Assembly: GCA_964645655.1 (NCBI GenBank)
Contig: CAZXZS010000001.1
Location: 248,001 to 312,000 of the forward strand
DNA: 64,000 nt
Reading direction: 5' to 3'
Source of the DNA: JAGOUA01 sp964645655
Lineage (GTDB): Bacteria; Patescibacteriota; Patescibacteriia; 2-12-FULL-60-25
In this document: piece after piece, positions 1 to 6,904 of the stretch
Layout: each line of letters starts with the position of its first letter
Position numbering within the stretch: position 1 is the stretch's first letter
The notes under the pieces: generated by a model
Told to the model about the DNA's origin: nothing
Seen by the model: only the letters and a program-made list of their open reading frames with translations
The model's database searches: none
Translations under genes and position numbers: made by a program

Positions 1-1
1 G

Positions 2-337
2 CTCTCGCAGCCGTGGGAAGTCGAGCTCGATCTCGAGATGACGCCTGCCTTGCTCAAGAAGGGGTATCGCCGCGAGTTCGCCCGGACCGTGATGAACCTG
101 CGCAAGCAGGCCGGCCTCGAGCCCAAAGACCAGGCCCACGTGCTCTTCCTGTTCCCGGAAGGCGACGTCCGCGACGCGATCCTCGAGGAAAATGGCGCGT
201 TCGCGAAGGAATTGCGCGCCGAGAGCGTGAACCTCGTGACCGAATGGGTCGAGCCCAAGGAGTTCATGGCCGATATCGAGATCGGGGGAGAAAAAGGGAA
301 GGTCGCCCTGAAGGTAGTCAAGGCGTTCGCCGCCTAG
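2..337 (+). CDS. ileS: Isoleucyl-tRNA synthetase, C-terminal fragment (5' end outside window)
   Basis: The reading frame is open from the first bases of the window to the stop at 337, giving the last 111 residues of a longer protein. The stretch LKKGYRREFARTVMNLRKQA, followed by a small alpha/beta region, matches the C-terminal tRNA-binding extension of isoleucyl-tRNA synthetases (a pattern of the type LxxEGxxREvvRxInxLRK). IleRS charges tRNA-Ile with isoleucine in the cytoplasm. The catalytic HIGH and KMSKS motifs lie upstream of the window, so this rests only on the tail, and a related class I synthetase such as ValRS cannot be fully excluded. A strong terminator follows directly. Confidence 0.7.
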   Translation, partial: LSQPWEVELDLEMTPALLKKGYRREFARTVMNLRKQAGLEPKDQAHVLFLFPEGDVRDAILEENGAFAKELRAESVNLVTEWVEPKEFMADIEIGGEKGKVALKVVKAFAA

Positions 338-346
338 CCTTCTCAG

Positions 347-370
347 AAAAACGCGCCATGGCGCGTTTTT
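347..370 (+). terminator. Intrinsic terminator of ileS
   Basis: A perfect 24-base palindrome (AAAAACGCGCC mirrored around its centre) ends in a run of T, 9 bases after the ileS stop. The A-tract and T-tract are symmetric, so it could work in both directions. Confidence 0.8.
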
Positions 371-477
371 CTTGTTCAAGCGGGTGTCGGGGCGAATCGG
401 TTCACCCATGCGCCAAACGTATCGGCGGATTGACGGGAGAGCCATTTCATGTTACTCGTACGGATACGGAGGAATCG

Positions 478-1158
478 ATGACGGATCAATCGCATACTGC
501 GCGCTGGATGCTGGTTCCCGAGGCTGCAGGGACCGCTTTCTGGGAAGCCGCCTTCCCGGGCCATGGGACGGCGCTCGCCGACCTGGTCCGCCCCCTCGTC
601 GGGTGGGAGCCGTCCCTCGCCCCGAGTGACGCGGACGCGTTCAAGGGCCTGGCCGAGGCCACCCGCTGGCTGGGGGTGACGGCGGTCGAGGGCGTCCCCC
701 TCAAGGACTTCAACCGGCTTCCCAAGCCTCGTCCGACCCCGTTGGCCAGGGTCCTTCTGCAGCGTGCCGCCGAACTCGGCCTGTCGGATGGTGCGAGGCG
801 CGTCGTTCCGGCCGTGAAGCGCGCGTTCTCGTTCGGCTCCGCCTCGCCGGCGGAGATCGAGGAGGCCCTGGCGACGGACCTCGTCAATGATCGCATCGAC
901 GCCCTCGCCTGGCACGCGGTCTTCGACCTGGTGGTCTTCGCCTGCACGTTCCTCGTGGCGGGCCATCAAGAAGGCTTCGCCTGCCTGCGCCAGGCCGTGG
1001 CGCACGCGCGTGCCGGTCGTCTTCTCGTCGCGATCGGCGTGTCCCCACGGGAGGGGGTGGGGTTCGTGCTGACGGGCGATCCGCCCGCTTCGAGGGTCCT
1101 GCCGCCGTTCCGGCAGATCGGGCTCGACCCCGTCGTCCAGAAGGGTCTCCGCCGCTGA
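478..1158 (+). CDS. Uncharacterised protein, 226 aa
   Basis: I do not recognise this protein. The frame is open from upstream, but ATG 478 is chosen because a strong ribosome-binding site (ACGGAGGA) ends 4 bases before it. A possible weak promoter (TTGACG-N17-TACTCG) lies at 430-458. The protein is rich in Ala, Arg, Leu and Pro with few Lys. It looks mostly helical, with a hydrophobic segment near residues 140-160 (DALAWHAVFDLVVFACTFLV) that could be a buried helix or a membrane anchor. It is monocistronic, bounded by terminators on both sides. The strong Shine-Dalgarno contrasts with the core genes of the window and is shared with the other orphan genes here. Confidence 0.6.
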   Translation: MTDQSHTARWMLVPEAAGTAFWEAAFPGHGTALADLVRPLVGWEPSLAPSDADAFKGLAEATRWLGVTAVEGVPLKDFNRLPKPRPTPLARVLLQRAAELGLSDGARRVVPAVKRAFSFGSASPAEIEEALATDLVNDRIDALAWHAVFDLVVFACTFLVAGHQEGFACLRQAVAHARAGRLLVAIGVSPREGVGFVLTGDPPASRVLPPFRQIGLDPVVQKGLRR

Positions 1159-1159
1159 G

Positions 1160-1182
1160 CGTGCCGCATGGCGCGTTTTTTT
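1160..1182 (+). terminator. Intrinsic terminator after the 226-aa gene
   Basis: A 6-bp stem (CGTGCC/GGCGCG, one G-U pair) with a 4-base loop is followed by seven T, directly after the stop codon. Confidence 0.65.
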
Positions 1183-1207
1183 CTTTTCCCGCATCCGGTG
1201 GCACAGC

Positions 1208-1236
1208 TTGCCAAACCCGGACTTTTGTGGTTAACT
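1208..1236 (+). promoter_or_regulatory. Predicted promoter of the ABC-F gene
   Basis: TTGCCA-N17-TTAACT ends 13 bases before ATG 1250, predicting a leader of only about 6 bases. This is sequence matching only. Confidence 0.4.
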
Positions 1237-1249
1237 CACCCCCATTTCT

Positions 1250-2707
1250 ATGGACCACGGCCACGTCATCGTCCGCTTCAGCGGCGTCACCTATGGGTAT
1301 GATGAGGAGAAGCCCCTCTTGGAAGAGGTGGATTTTTCGCTCCGCGACAATGCGAAGATCACCCTCATGGGCCAAAACGGCGCCGGCAAGAGCACGATCT
1401 TCAAGCTCATCCGCGGCGTCGTGAAGCCGCAGAAGGGCGCGATCCACCTCGAGTCCGGCGCGTCGGTCGCCATCGCCCTGCAGGTGATCCCGCGAGAATG
1501 GATGGGGGATACGGTCCGGGAGTTTTTCGCCCGTGCCTTCAGTGAGCACCACTACAACCTTGACGCGCGCATCAAGATGACACTCGAGACCGTCAACCTG
1601 GTCGCGGCGCTCGACAAGCCGCTGAAGGATTTTTCCGGCGGCCAGCAGGCCCGCCTCTTGCTCGCGCATGCGCTCATCCAGGAGCCCGACATCCTGCTCC
1701 TCGACGAGCCGACGAACAACCTCGACCAGGCCGGCATCGAGCACCTGACCTCGTTTTTGATCATGTACCCGAAGACGGTGCTGGTGATCTCGCACGATGC
1801 CGATTTCCTGAACATGTTCACCGAGGGCGTGCTGCACCTCGACGCGCACACCCACAAGGTCGAGCAGTACGTCGGCAACTATTTTGACGTGGTCGAGGAG
1901 ATCGCCGCCCGGGTCGAGCGCGACCGCATGAAGAACGCGCGCCTCCTCAAGGACATCCAGGACCGCAAGGACAAGGTCAACTTTTTCGCGCACAAGGGCG
2001 GCAAGATGCGCAAGCTCGCGAGCAAGCTCAAGGAGCAGGTCGAGGAGGCGGAGGAGGAGATGGTCGACGTCCGCCGCGATGACCGTACGATCCGCGAGTT
2101 CGAGATCCCGGCGCAAGAGCTGTCCGAGGCGCCGCTCGAGCTGTCTTCCCTCGTGCTGCTCAAGGGCGGGGAGCCGCAGCGCGTCGCTCATGAGCTGATC
2201 GTCCGTCGCCGCGACCGCTGGCACATCATCGGCCCGAACGGCATCGGCAAGACGACGCTGCTCAAGACGCTCGCCGAAGGGTCCGATGAGGGGATCAAGC
2301 TCGCGAAAGGCCTCAAGGTCGGTTACTATCGCCAAGACTTTTCCGGCCTCGATTTCGACAAGACCGCCTACGAGGTCCTCGAGGAGGTGATGGAGCTGCC
2401 GTCGAACGAGCGCCTGCGCGCCGTCGCGTCCGAATTCCTGCTGACCTCGCATCTGCTTAAGAACACGGTCGGTTCGCTTTCTGAGGGGCAAAAAGGCTTG
2501 CTCTGTTTTGCGCGCTTCATCTTGCAGGGACCGGGCCTGCTGATCTTGGACGAGCCGACGAACCACATCAACTTCCGCCACTTGCCGGTCATCGCCCGCG
2601 CATTGGCGGCCTACAAGGGCGCGGTGATCCTCGTGAGCCATGCCCCGGAATTCGTATCGCAGGTTGGCGTGAACCAGGTCTTGGATCTGGAGCGGCTGGT
2701 GAAATGA
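1250..2707 (+). CDS. ABC-F family ATP-binding protein (ribosome-associated type)
   Basis: Two ABC ATPase domains lie in one 485-aa chain without membrane segments, which defines the ABC-F family. These are soluble ATPases that bind the ribosomal E site and act in translation or antibiotic protection. Domain 1 has Walker A GQNGAGKST (residues 41-49), signature FSGGQ (about 128) and Walker B LLLDEPTNNLD (about 149). Domain 2 has GPNGIGKTT (about 328), signature LSEGQ and LILDEPTNHINF near 430. A charged, lysine-rich linker (about 222-285) joins them, as in known members. The length is short for the family (usually 520-650), with little C-terminal extension. There is no Shine-Dalgarno; the start follows a pyrimidine-rich stretch. 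The subfamily cannot be set by eye. Confidence 0.9.
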   Translation: MDHGHVIVRFSGVTYGYDEEKPLLEEVDFSLRDNAKITLMGQNGAGKSTIFKLIRGVVKPQKGAIHLESGASVAIALQVIPREWMGDTVREFFARAFSEHHYNLDARIKMTLETVNLVAALDKPLKDFSGGQQARLLLAHALIQEPDILLLDEPTNNLDQAGIEHLTSFLIMYPKTVLVISHDADFLNMFTEGVLHLDAHTHKVEQYVGNYFDVVEEIAARVERDRMKNARLLKDIQDRKDKVNFFAHKGGKMRKLASKLKEQVEEAEEEMVDVRRDDRTIREFEIPAQELSEAPLELSSLVLLKGGEPQRVAHELIVRRRDRWHIIGPNGIGKTTLLKTLAEGSDEGIKLAKGLKVGYYRQDFSGLDFDKTAYEVLEEVMELPSNERLRAVASEFLLTSHLLKNTVGSLSEGQKGLLCFARFILQGPGLLILDEPTNHINFRHLPVIARALAAYKGAVILVSHAPEFVSQVGVNQVLDLERLVK

Positions 2708-2719
2708 GGTCTGTTTTGG

Positions 2720-2749
2720 AAAAAAAGAGACCCCGGAAGGAGCCAGGGG
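2720..2749 (-). terminator. Possible terminator for the minus-strand 357-aa gene
   Basis: Read on the minus strand, CCCC-loop-GGGG is followed by a T-rich run (A-tract at 2720-2726 on plus). It lies in the convergent gap after the gene ending at 2808. The stem is short. Confidence 0.4.
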
Positions 2750-2752
2750 ACG

Positions 2753-2785
2753 GGCGAGGCGAAGCCTTGGCGGCTCGCCTTTTTT
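2753..2785 (+). terminator. Intrinsic terminator of the ABC-F gene
   Basis: GGCGAG pairs with CTCGCC across a 15-base loop and is followed by six T, about 45 bases after the stop. Confidence 0.65.
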
Positions 2786-2807
2786 GTTCTTGCTCTGCTA
2801 TGCTCGC

Positions 2808-3881
2808 TCAGCGCTTACGCCATTTCTGATGCAAGTCGGCCATGGTGGCGGGCGGGGGCGGCGGAGGTGGAGGAGGTGGTGCCGCAGGCGGACTGGGCTT
2901 CGGTTGTTCCCGTCGGGCCTGCCGCTCGGCTTCGGCGCGTTCACGGGCGGCCGTCGCCCGGGCCGTGAGCTCGGCCTTCCATTTCTGGTACTCAGCGAGC
3001 GCCGTTCGGAGCGCCGGGCCGATGGGGGACGCGAGCGCCTGTTCCATGCGGGTCGTGCCTGCTGGTTCGGGATACCCGTGTTTCGTGGAGGCCAGGGTTA
3101 GGAGAATGGATGCCTCCCCCGACGCATCCCGTTCCCAGATGAACTGGATTTCGCCGTTTGCACCGACGCAGCGGATCTCCTGTGGCGGGCCTAGCTCTGA
3201 GAGCGTGTGGGCGACGTCCAGGATCAGACGGCGCCTGCCGAGGTTCGTCGCGATCGGCGTGCGGCCGATCTCTTCCGCTTCCTTCTCGCCTTTCGGCAGG
3301 AAGCACCAGTTCTGCCACACGGTATCCTCGTCCTCATTGACGAACGAGTATTCCATTGCGAACGGTCCGATGCGGTGGCGAACCCGCGCCAGGCGCGTGA
3401 ACAGACGTCCGGCCAGCTCCGGCAGCTCGACCTCGTGCGTCTCCTCGACGACCGGTCCCCGGCGGTGGAGGAAGAATGGGGCTAGGGCCTCGCGGGCACG
3501 CACGATCGCCGCCGCGTACGCCTGTTTGCGACGGCCGGCTTCGGCTTCGACCTCCGCCGGAGGCGGCGAGGAGGACCGTTCCGAGCGGATCCCGCACATC
3601 TGGCGCGGCTCCACGTCCTGTTCGCCATACAGCTTCGGGCCGTACGGCACGAGCGTCCAGGTCAGCTGCACGACCTGCACGAATGTGAGCCGGAGCACGC
3701 CGCGCTGGCGCATCTTCGGTTCCGTATCCCGGACAACCCGACACTGCCACTCCTGGCCGACCGTGACCGGCGGGATGGGGCCGACGAATTCGATCCCCTT
3801 GATCATGTTGGGCGGCTCGGTGAAGCGGTGCCGGCCCGCATCAATCCATGCGAGTTGAACGAGATCGCCAAATTTGGCCAT
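2808..3881 (-). CDS. Uncharacterised protein with poly-proline C-terminal tail, 357 aa
   Basis: I do not recognise the fold. The open frame begins at 3983, but the start at 3881 (MAKFGDLVQL) is preferred because AAAAAGGAA lies 6 bases upstream and a near-consensus promoter sits at 3927-3956. The N-terminal 100 residues look like a beta-rich domain. The middle part is Arg/Glu-rich and probably helical. Near the C-terminus are a coiled-coil-like Ala/Arg/Glu stretch and then a run of about ten prolines, ending in a short basic peptide. Such a proline run normally needs EF-P for translation. The gene is monocistronic with its own expression signals and has no signal peptide. It belongs to the strong-Shine-Dalgarno orphan class in this window. 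Confidence 0.6.
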   Translation of the reverse strand: MAKFGDLVQLAWIDAGRHRFTEPPNMIKGIEFVGPIPPVTVGQEWQCRVVRDTEPKMRQRGVLRLTFVQVVQLTWTLVPYGPKLYGEQDVEPRQMCGIRSERSSSPPPAEVEAEAGRRKQAYAAAIVRAREALAPFFLHRRGPVVEETHEVELPELAGRLFTRLARVRHRIGPFAMEYSFVNEDEDTVWQNWCFLPKGEKEAEEIGRTPIATNLGRRRLILDVAHTLSELGPPQEIRCVGANGEIQFIWERDASGEASILLTLASTKHGYPEPAGTTRMEQALASPIGPALRTALAEYQKWKAELTARATAARERAEAERQARREQPKPSPPAAPPPPPPPPPPATMADLHQKWRKR

Positions 3882-3926
3882 GTTGAGTTCCTTTTTGAGA
3901 GGGGCAGGCGTTTTTCGCAGTCTTTC

Positions 3927-3956
3927 ATGATAGCACCAAAAGAGGCCTTTTGTCAA
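3927..3956 (-). promoter_or_regulatory. Predicted promoter of the 357-aa gene
   Basis: On the minus strand TTGACA-N18-TATCAT is near the sigma-70 consensus. The predicted start lies about 40 bases upstream of ATG 3881, leaving room for the Shine-Dalgarno. Confidence 0.6.
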
Positions 3957-4084
3957 GAAAAGCGGATGCCGTTCCGCTGACAAGGAATCCGAATGCTTGA
4001 TGACGTTTTTGCAAAAATAAGCTATTTTTTGCCAACCCCTACAGTCAATGCGGAGAAATGAGCTTTCTTCCCTGGAGGCCTCTC

Positions 4085-4513
4085 ATGACGAACAAGGAAC
4101 GGGTGACCGTATCGGAACCTCCGTCCGCGGATGACGTTGATCGGATCGTTGGGTCGGAGGGCCCGGCCGCGCAGGTCTTCACGATCCATACGCACGACGG
4201 TGAGCGGCGTCATCCTGAAGTCTGCCTGAACGTCACGGAGGTTGCCGACCTCTTCCCGGCCGGTATCCTCCTCGGGCCCAACGTCGCCCGCCGTCCAGGC
4301 GTGGCCCTCACCGACCATTTCACGGAGCCCAGGCGCTACGTGGTGTCGCAAGGGCGGTGGCTGCCGGCCATTACGCACCCGGAACGCGGGTTCCCGCCGG
4401 TTGGCGGACCGACCGCGAGCTCGGGATCGGGCCCTGAGTCGCGTTCCTCGCCGTCCAGGCGCCGTGCGCGCTTGGGCAGCTTTTCTCTTGTGGTGGCGGG
4501 GTGGGTCGCTTGA
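4085..4513 (+). CDS. Uncharacterised small protein, 142 aa
   Basis: Not recognised. The start at 4085 is chosen over 4058 because TGGAGG ends 6 bases before it. The first 100 residues look like a folded alpha/beta domain (acidic, with AAQVFTIHTHDGERRHPE and VTEVADLFPAGILLGPNV). The last 40 are Ser/Arg/Gly-rich and end in a hydrophobic stretch, which may mean the true C-terminus is disordered or that the end has drifted. It is followed within 45 bases by another orphan gene with its own promoter overlapping this stop codon. No signal peptide is seen. Confidence 0.5.
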   Translation: MTNKERVTVSEPPSADDVDRIVGSEGPAAQVFTIHTHDGERRHPEVCLNVTEVADLFPAGILLGPNVARRPGVALTDHFTEPRRYVVSQGRWLPAITHPERGFPPVGGPTASSGSGPESRSSPSRRRARLGSFSLVVAGWVA

Positions 4514-4538
4514 CAGAACTGCTAAATAAGGCTATATG
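4510..4538 (+). promoter_or_regulatory. Predicted promoter of the 176-aa gene
   Basis: TTGACA-N17-TATATG overlaps the end of the upstream gene. The predicted transcript starts just before AAAGGAGG (4546-4553), an excellent ribosome-binding site 5 bases from ATG 4559. Confidence 0.6.
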
Positions 4539-4558
4539 TATGCCTAAAGGAGGTTCCA

Positions 4559-5089
4559 ATGCCTGATCCCATGCGACGCACCTACTGGTCCGAGGGTTGG
4601 TCCAGCCAGAAGAACCACTATGGCGATGTCGTCGGTTTCACGCTCCATGCATCTGCTGAGGCGTGTGCGGACTGCATCGGCTCGCGGACGGCGGATGGGT
4701 GCCATGCGCCGCTCCTTGATCTCGACTTTCCGGCGTCCCTCCGTCCCGATGAGGGCGCCCCCGGTCGGACCCGCCTGTTCATCGAACGGGATGTCCCTGA
4801 TGAGCGGCTTCGCTCGGTCTGGGAGCGGCTGTTCGACGCCGGCTTCGGTCCGCCGCCGACGGAGATCGTCCCGGCGGAGCACGCGTCGCTCGCGTTCATC
4901 GTTCCTATCCGGCTACTCCCTTCGCGTTCGCCAGGGCATTTCCATCTCTATATCGATGCCACGATCTCGTGGAAACAGCAGGTCGAGCTGCTCGAAGACT
5001 TGGCCTGGGCAGGGATCATCGAAGCCCGATTCCGCGACATGTGCCTGCGCCAGCGGATGAGCTTCTTGCGGGTGCCGGGAAGGGGGTGA
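4559..5089 (+). CDS. Uncharacterised protein with a GHFHLYID motif, 176 aa
   Basis: No firm family. The start is set by AAAGGAGG at the ideal distance. A central segment, LPSRSPGHFHLYIDATISW, followed by a two-helix stretch and a C-terminal LRQRMSFLRVP, resembles small proteins of unknown function that I associate with actinobacterial phages (a pattern like STPGHxHLYID). I offer this as a memory-based hint only. The N-terminal part contains two Cys and an acidic DLDFP motif. The His/Asp pattern could be a metal or nucleotide site, but no function is assigned. It is monocistronic between a strong promoter and a terminator. Confidence 0.6.
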   Translation: MPDPMRRTYWSEGWSSQKNHYGDVVGFTLHASAEACADCIGSRTADGCHAPLLDLDFPASLRPDEGAPGRTRLFIERDVPDERLRSVWERLFDAGFGPPPTEIVPAEHASLAFIVPIRLLPSRSPGHFHLYIDATISWKQQVELLEDLAWAGIIEARFRDMCLRQRMSFLRVPGRG

Positions 5090-5097
5090 GGGCTGCG

Positions 5098-5123
5098 CCC
5101 GTGCGTTTCCGTGCGGGTTTTTT
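5098..5123 (+). terminator. Intrinsic terminator after the 176-aa gene
   Basis: A 7-bp stem (CCCGTGC/GTGCGGG with two G-U pairs) and a 6-base loop are followed by six T. Confidence 0.7.
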
Positions 5124-5138
5124 CTTTTTATCGCCGCC

Positions 5139-5168
5139 TTGATGGATGGCATGAAACATGCCTATCAT
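5139..5168 (+). promoter_or_regulatory. Predicted leaderless promoter of the small membrane protein gene
   Basis: TTGATG-N18-TATCAT is followed by only 6 bases before ATG 5175, so transcription would start at or next to the start codon. Confidence 0.45.
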
Positions 5169-5174
5169 TTCTCC

Positions 5175-5648
5175 ATGAAACTCTTAAAATATCCGTTTCT
5201 GTCCGCTCTCGTCGTTCTCCTCATGGGCTTCCCGATAAGCTCACGCGCCTCGTTTAGCGTTACGTCGAAGGACCTCGATGGGGGTGTCGGTATGATCTTG
5301 GCTATTATCGCCATCATCGTTGTGGTAATGATCGCAGCGGCAGCGTTCGTGACCGTCGTGGCGCCGTTCGTCTTCGCGTTCATGCGTCTGCGTTTCTTGC
5401 GCGACCAAAACGGCTCGATCTCCTCATCCCGATGGCTGCGTGTCGGCTGCCTTGCCGCCGGGACGCCCGCTTTGTGGTATGTAACATATTCCCTGCGTGC
5501 AGCGCGATACGATCCGTCTGCCGTATCGTTCTCGAATCCGTTCTTTGTGATCCCGTGTGGTTTGGTGGTCATTTCCGCTTTGACCGGGCTCGTCCCAGAT
5601 GCGTGGATGGTGCGGTTGCTGAAAAAGGGCAAGAAGGTTGCTGATTGA
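5175..5648 (+). CDS. Small integral membrane protein, 157 aa
   Basis: Function unknown. The start at 5175 is preferred over in-frame ATGs at 5139-5151 because the -10 box ends 6 bases upstream. The N-terminus (MKLLKYPFLSALVVLLMGF, then a Ser-rich segment) looks like a signal peptide. A long hydrophobic helix follows (GVGMILAIIAIIVVVMIAAAA), then a basic loop and two further hydrophobic stretches near residues 90-105 and 120-140. The C-terminus is basic (LLKKGKKVAD), consistent with a cytoplasmic tail. The gene is convergent with the hydrolase at 5661, with only 12 bases between stops and no clear terminator. Confidence 0.65.
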   Translation: MKLLKYPFLSALVVLLMGFPISSRASFSVTSKDLDGGVGMILAIIAIIVVVMIAAAAFVTVVAPFVFAFMRLRFLRDQNGSISSSRWLRVGCLAAGTPALWYVTYSLRAARYDPSAVSFSNPFFVIPCGLVVISALTGLVPDAWMVRLLKKGKKVAD

Positions 5649-5660
5649 GGGGCGGCCTCG

Positions 5661-6809
5661 TCATGGCGACGGTTGAGCCGAAAGAAAATCCAAAGCGTTT
5701 TTCCAGTCCACTCGCTCGAGCGGCGCATCGTGGTCGCCGGGGATCTTCTCGTATGTCAGGCGTGCATTCGCATCTGTTAGGCGTTGAACGAGGGCGTCTA
5801 CCTCTCGAGCCGACACGAACGGATCCTGCTCGCCTTGGATGATCCAGAGAGGGGGCTTTTGCTCATCCGGAGCCGTGCCTAGGGCACCTATCTGCATCGC
5901 CGGATCAACCGCCGGACAGAGCGCGATCGCTCCGGCAAAGGGGGGAGACGCCGCTTGCAGGGCGTGGAAGAGCGTCCGCCCTCCGGCCGAAGCGCCCGCG
6001 AGGTAGATCGGAGCATCCGGATAGGCCACATGCAGCTCTTGCGCGAGATCGCGCACGTCTTGGCCCCCTCCCGCCGAAAAGTTACTCAATGAGGGGGTGA
6101 CGTACAGGTAGGAGAGCTCGTTCCGCAGCAGGTCCCGGAGCCTCTTAAAGCTATCTTCGTAGGACCCATCCAAGGCCCCTTGCTCCAGCCCGCCTCCCGC
6201 CCCATGCAGATAGATCAGGATCCCGCGAACGGGCTTGTCCGGATAGAAGATGAGGTACGGCAAGGGTTTCTGGCTCGTCGTTGAGAAAAAGGTTTTCTTG
6301 CCGATCGCCTCGATACTCGCTCGTGGGCCAGCTTTCAACGTCTGATAGCGGTCGAGCGGGGCTTCCTGCACTTCCCGCAAGCACTCCTGGCGTCGAGCCG
6401 TTCCCGCAAAGATGGCCATGCATGTGCTTGATCCATATGCCTGGGCATACGCGTAGAGGCATTGGGTACGGGGCCAGAAGAGCTCCCGATCCGGAACGTA
6501 CGGCCCATCCGTTTGGCTGAGGATGAGGATGGCCTCTCCGCGCGCGTCTCTTCGGTAGGGCAGGGAGACGTCCGGGAGGGCCTGGCAGGGCGCGACCGTC
6601 CGCGTCGCCATCGCTTGTTCGCGGGCCAGCTGATAGGCCTGTTCCATCTCACGTGCCCTTTCCCGATCATCCTGATCTTCTTGTGGCGATGGGACGATGG
6701 CTGGGTGCGGCCATTTCCAGGGATTGGCAAGCGGCCCTAAAAAGAGCGCGGCGGCACAGGCGGCGCTGCCGATTCCCAAGCAAAGGGGCCAGGGGAAGGG
6801 GGATTTCAT
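5661..6809 (-). CDS. Exported alpha/beta hydrolase (esterase-like), 382 aa
   Basis: An N-terminal membrane or signal segment (LCLGIGSAACAAALFLGPLA) is followed by a linker and an alpha/beta-hydrolase domain. Visible catalytic features are the oxyanion segment YLHGAGGG, the nucleophile elbow GASAGG (Ser), a candidate Asp in GEQDPF and the His in GDHD. The arrangement resembles esterase D/PHB-depolymerase-like or prolyl-oligopeptidase-like hydrolases. The substrate cannot be read. The region before the domain contains several Cys that could pair outside the cell. The protein probably acts on the outer face of the membrane. It is monocistronic and has no Shine-Dalgarno. Confidence 0.75.
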   Translation of the reverse strand: MKSPFPWPLCLGIGSAACAAALFLGPLANPWKWPHPAIVPSPQEDQDDRERAREMEQAYQLAREQAMATRTVAPCQALPDVSLPYRRDARGEAILILSQTDGPYVPDRELFWPRTQCLYAYAQAYGSSTCMAIFAGTARRQECLREVQEAPLDRYQTLKAGPRASIEAIGKKTFFSTTSQKPLPYLIFYPDKPVRGILIYLHGAGGGLEQGALDGSYEDSFKRLRDLLRNELSYLYVTPSLSNFSAGGGQDVRDLAQELHVAYPDAPIYLAGASAGGRTLFHALQAASPPFAGAIALCPAVDPAMQIGALGTAPDEQKPPLWIIQGEQDPFVSAREVDALVQRLTDANARLTYEKIPGDHDAPLERVDWKNALDFLSAQPSP

Positions 6810-6904
6810 CGAATGGTGCCCTTAGCATAGCGGTCGATCATTCCGCCGCGAAACGCGTTCTGCGGCATGCCCGCGCACGCGTGGTATCATTTGCGCATCT
6901 TGCC

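Noticed and set aside
13..477. Upstream extension of the 226-aa gene to position 13
   Set aside because: It overlaps ileS and a terminator; Arg/Gly-rich shadow codons. A strong Shine-Dalgarno sets the start at 478.
884..2641. 585-aa minus-strand ORF opposite the ABC-F gene
   Set aside because: Composition is His/Arg/Leu/Asp-biased as expected for the antisense of a GC-rich gene; no motif, promoter or ribosome-binding site. It is a shadow of the ABC-F frame.
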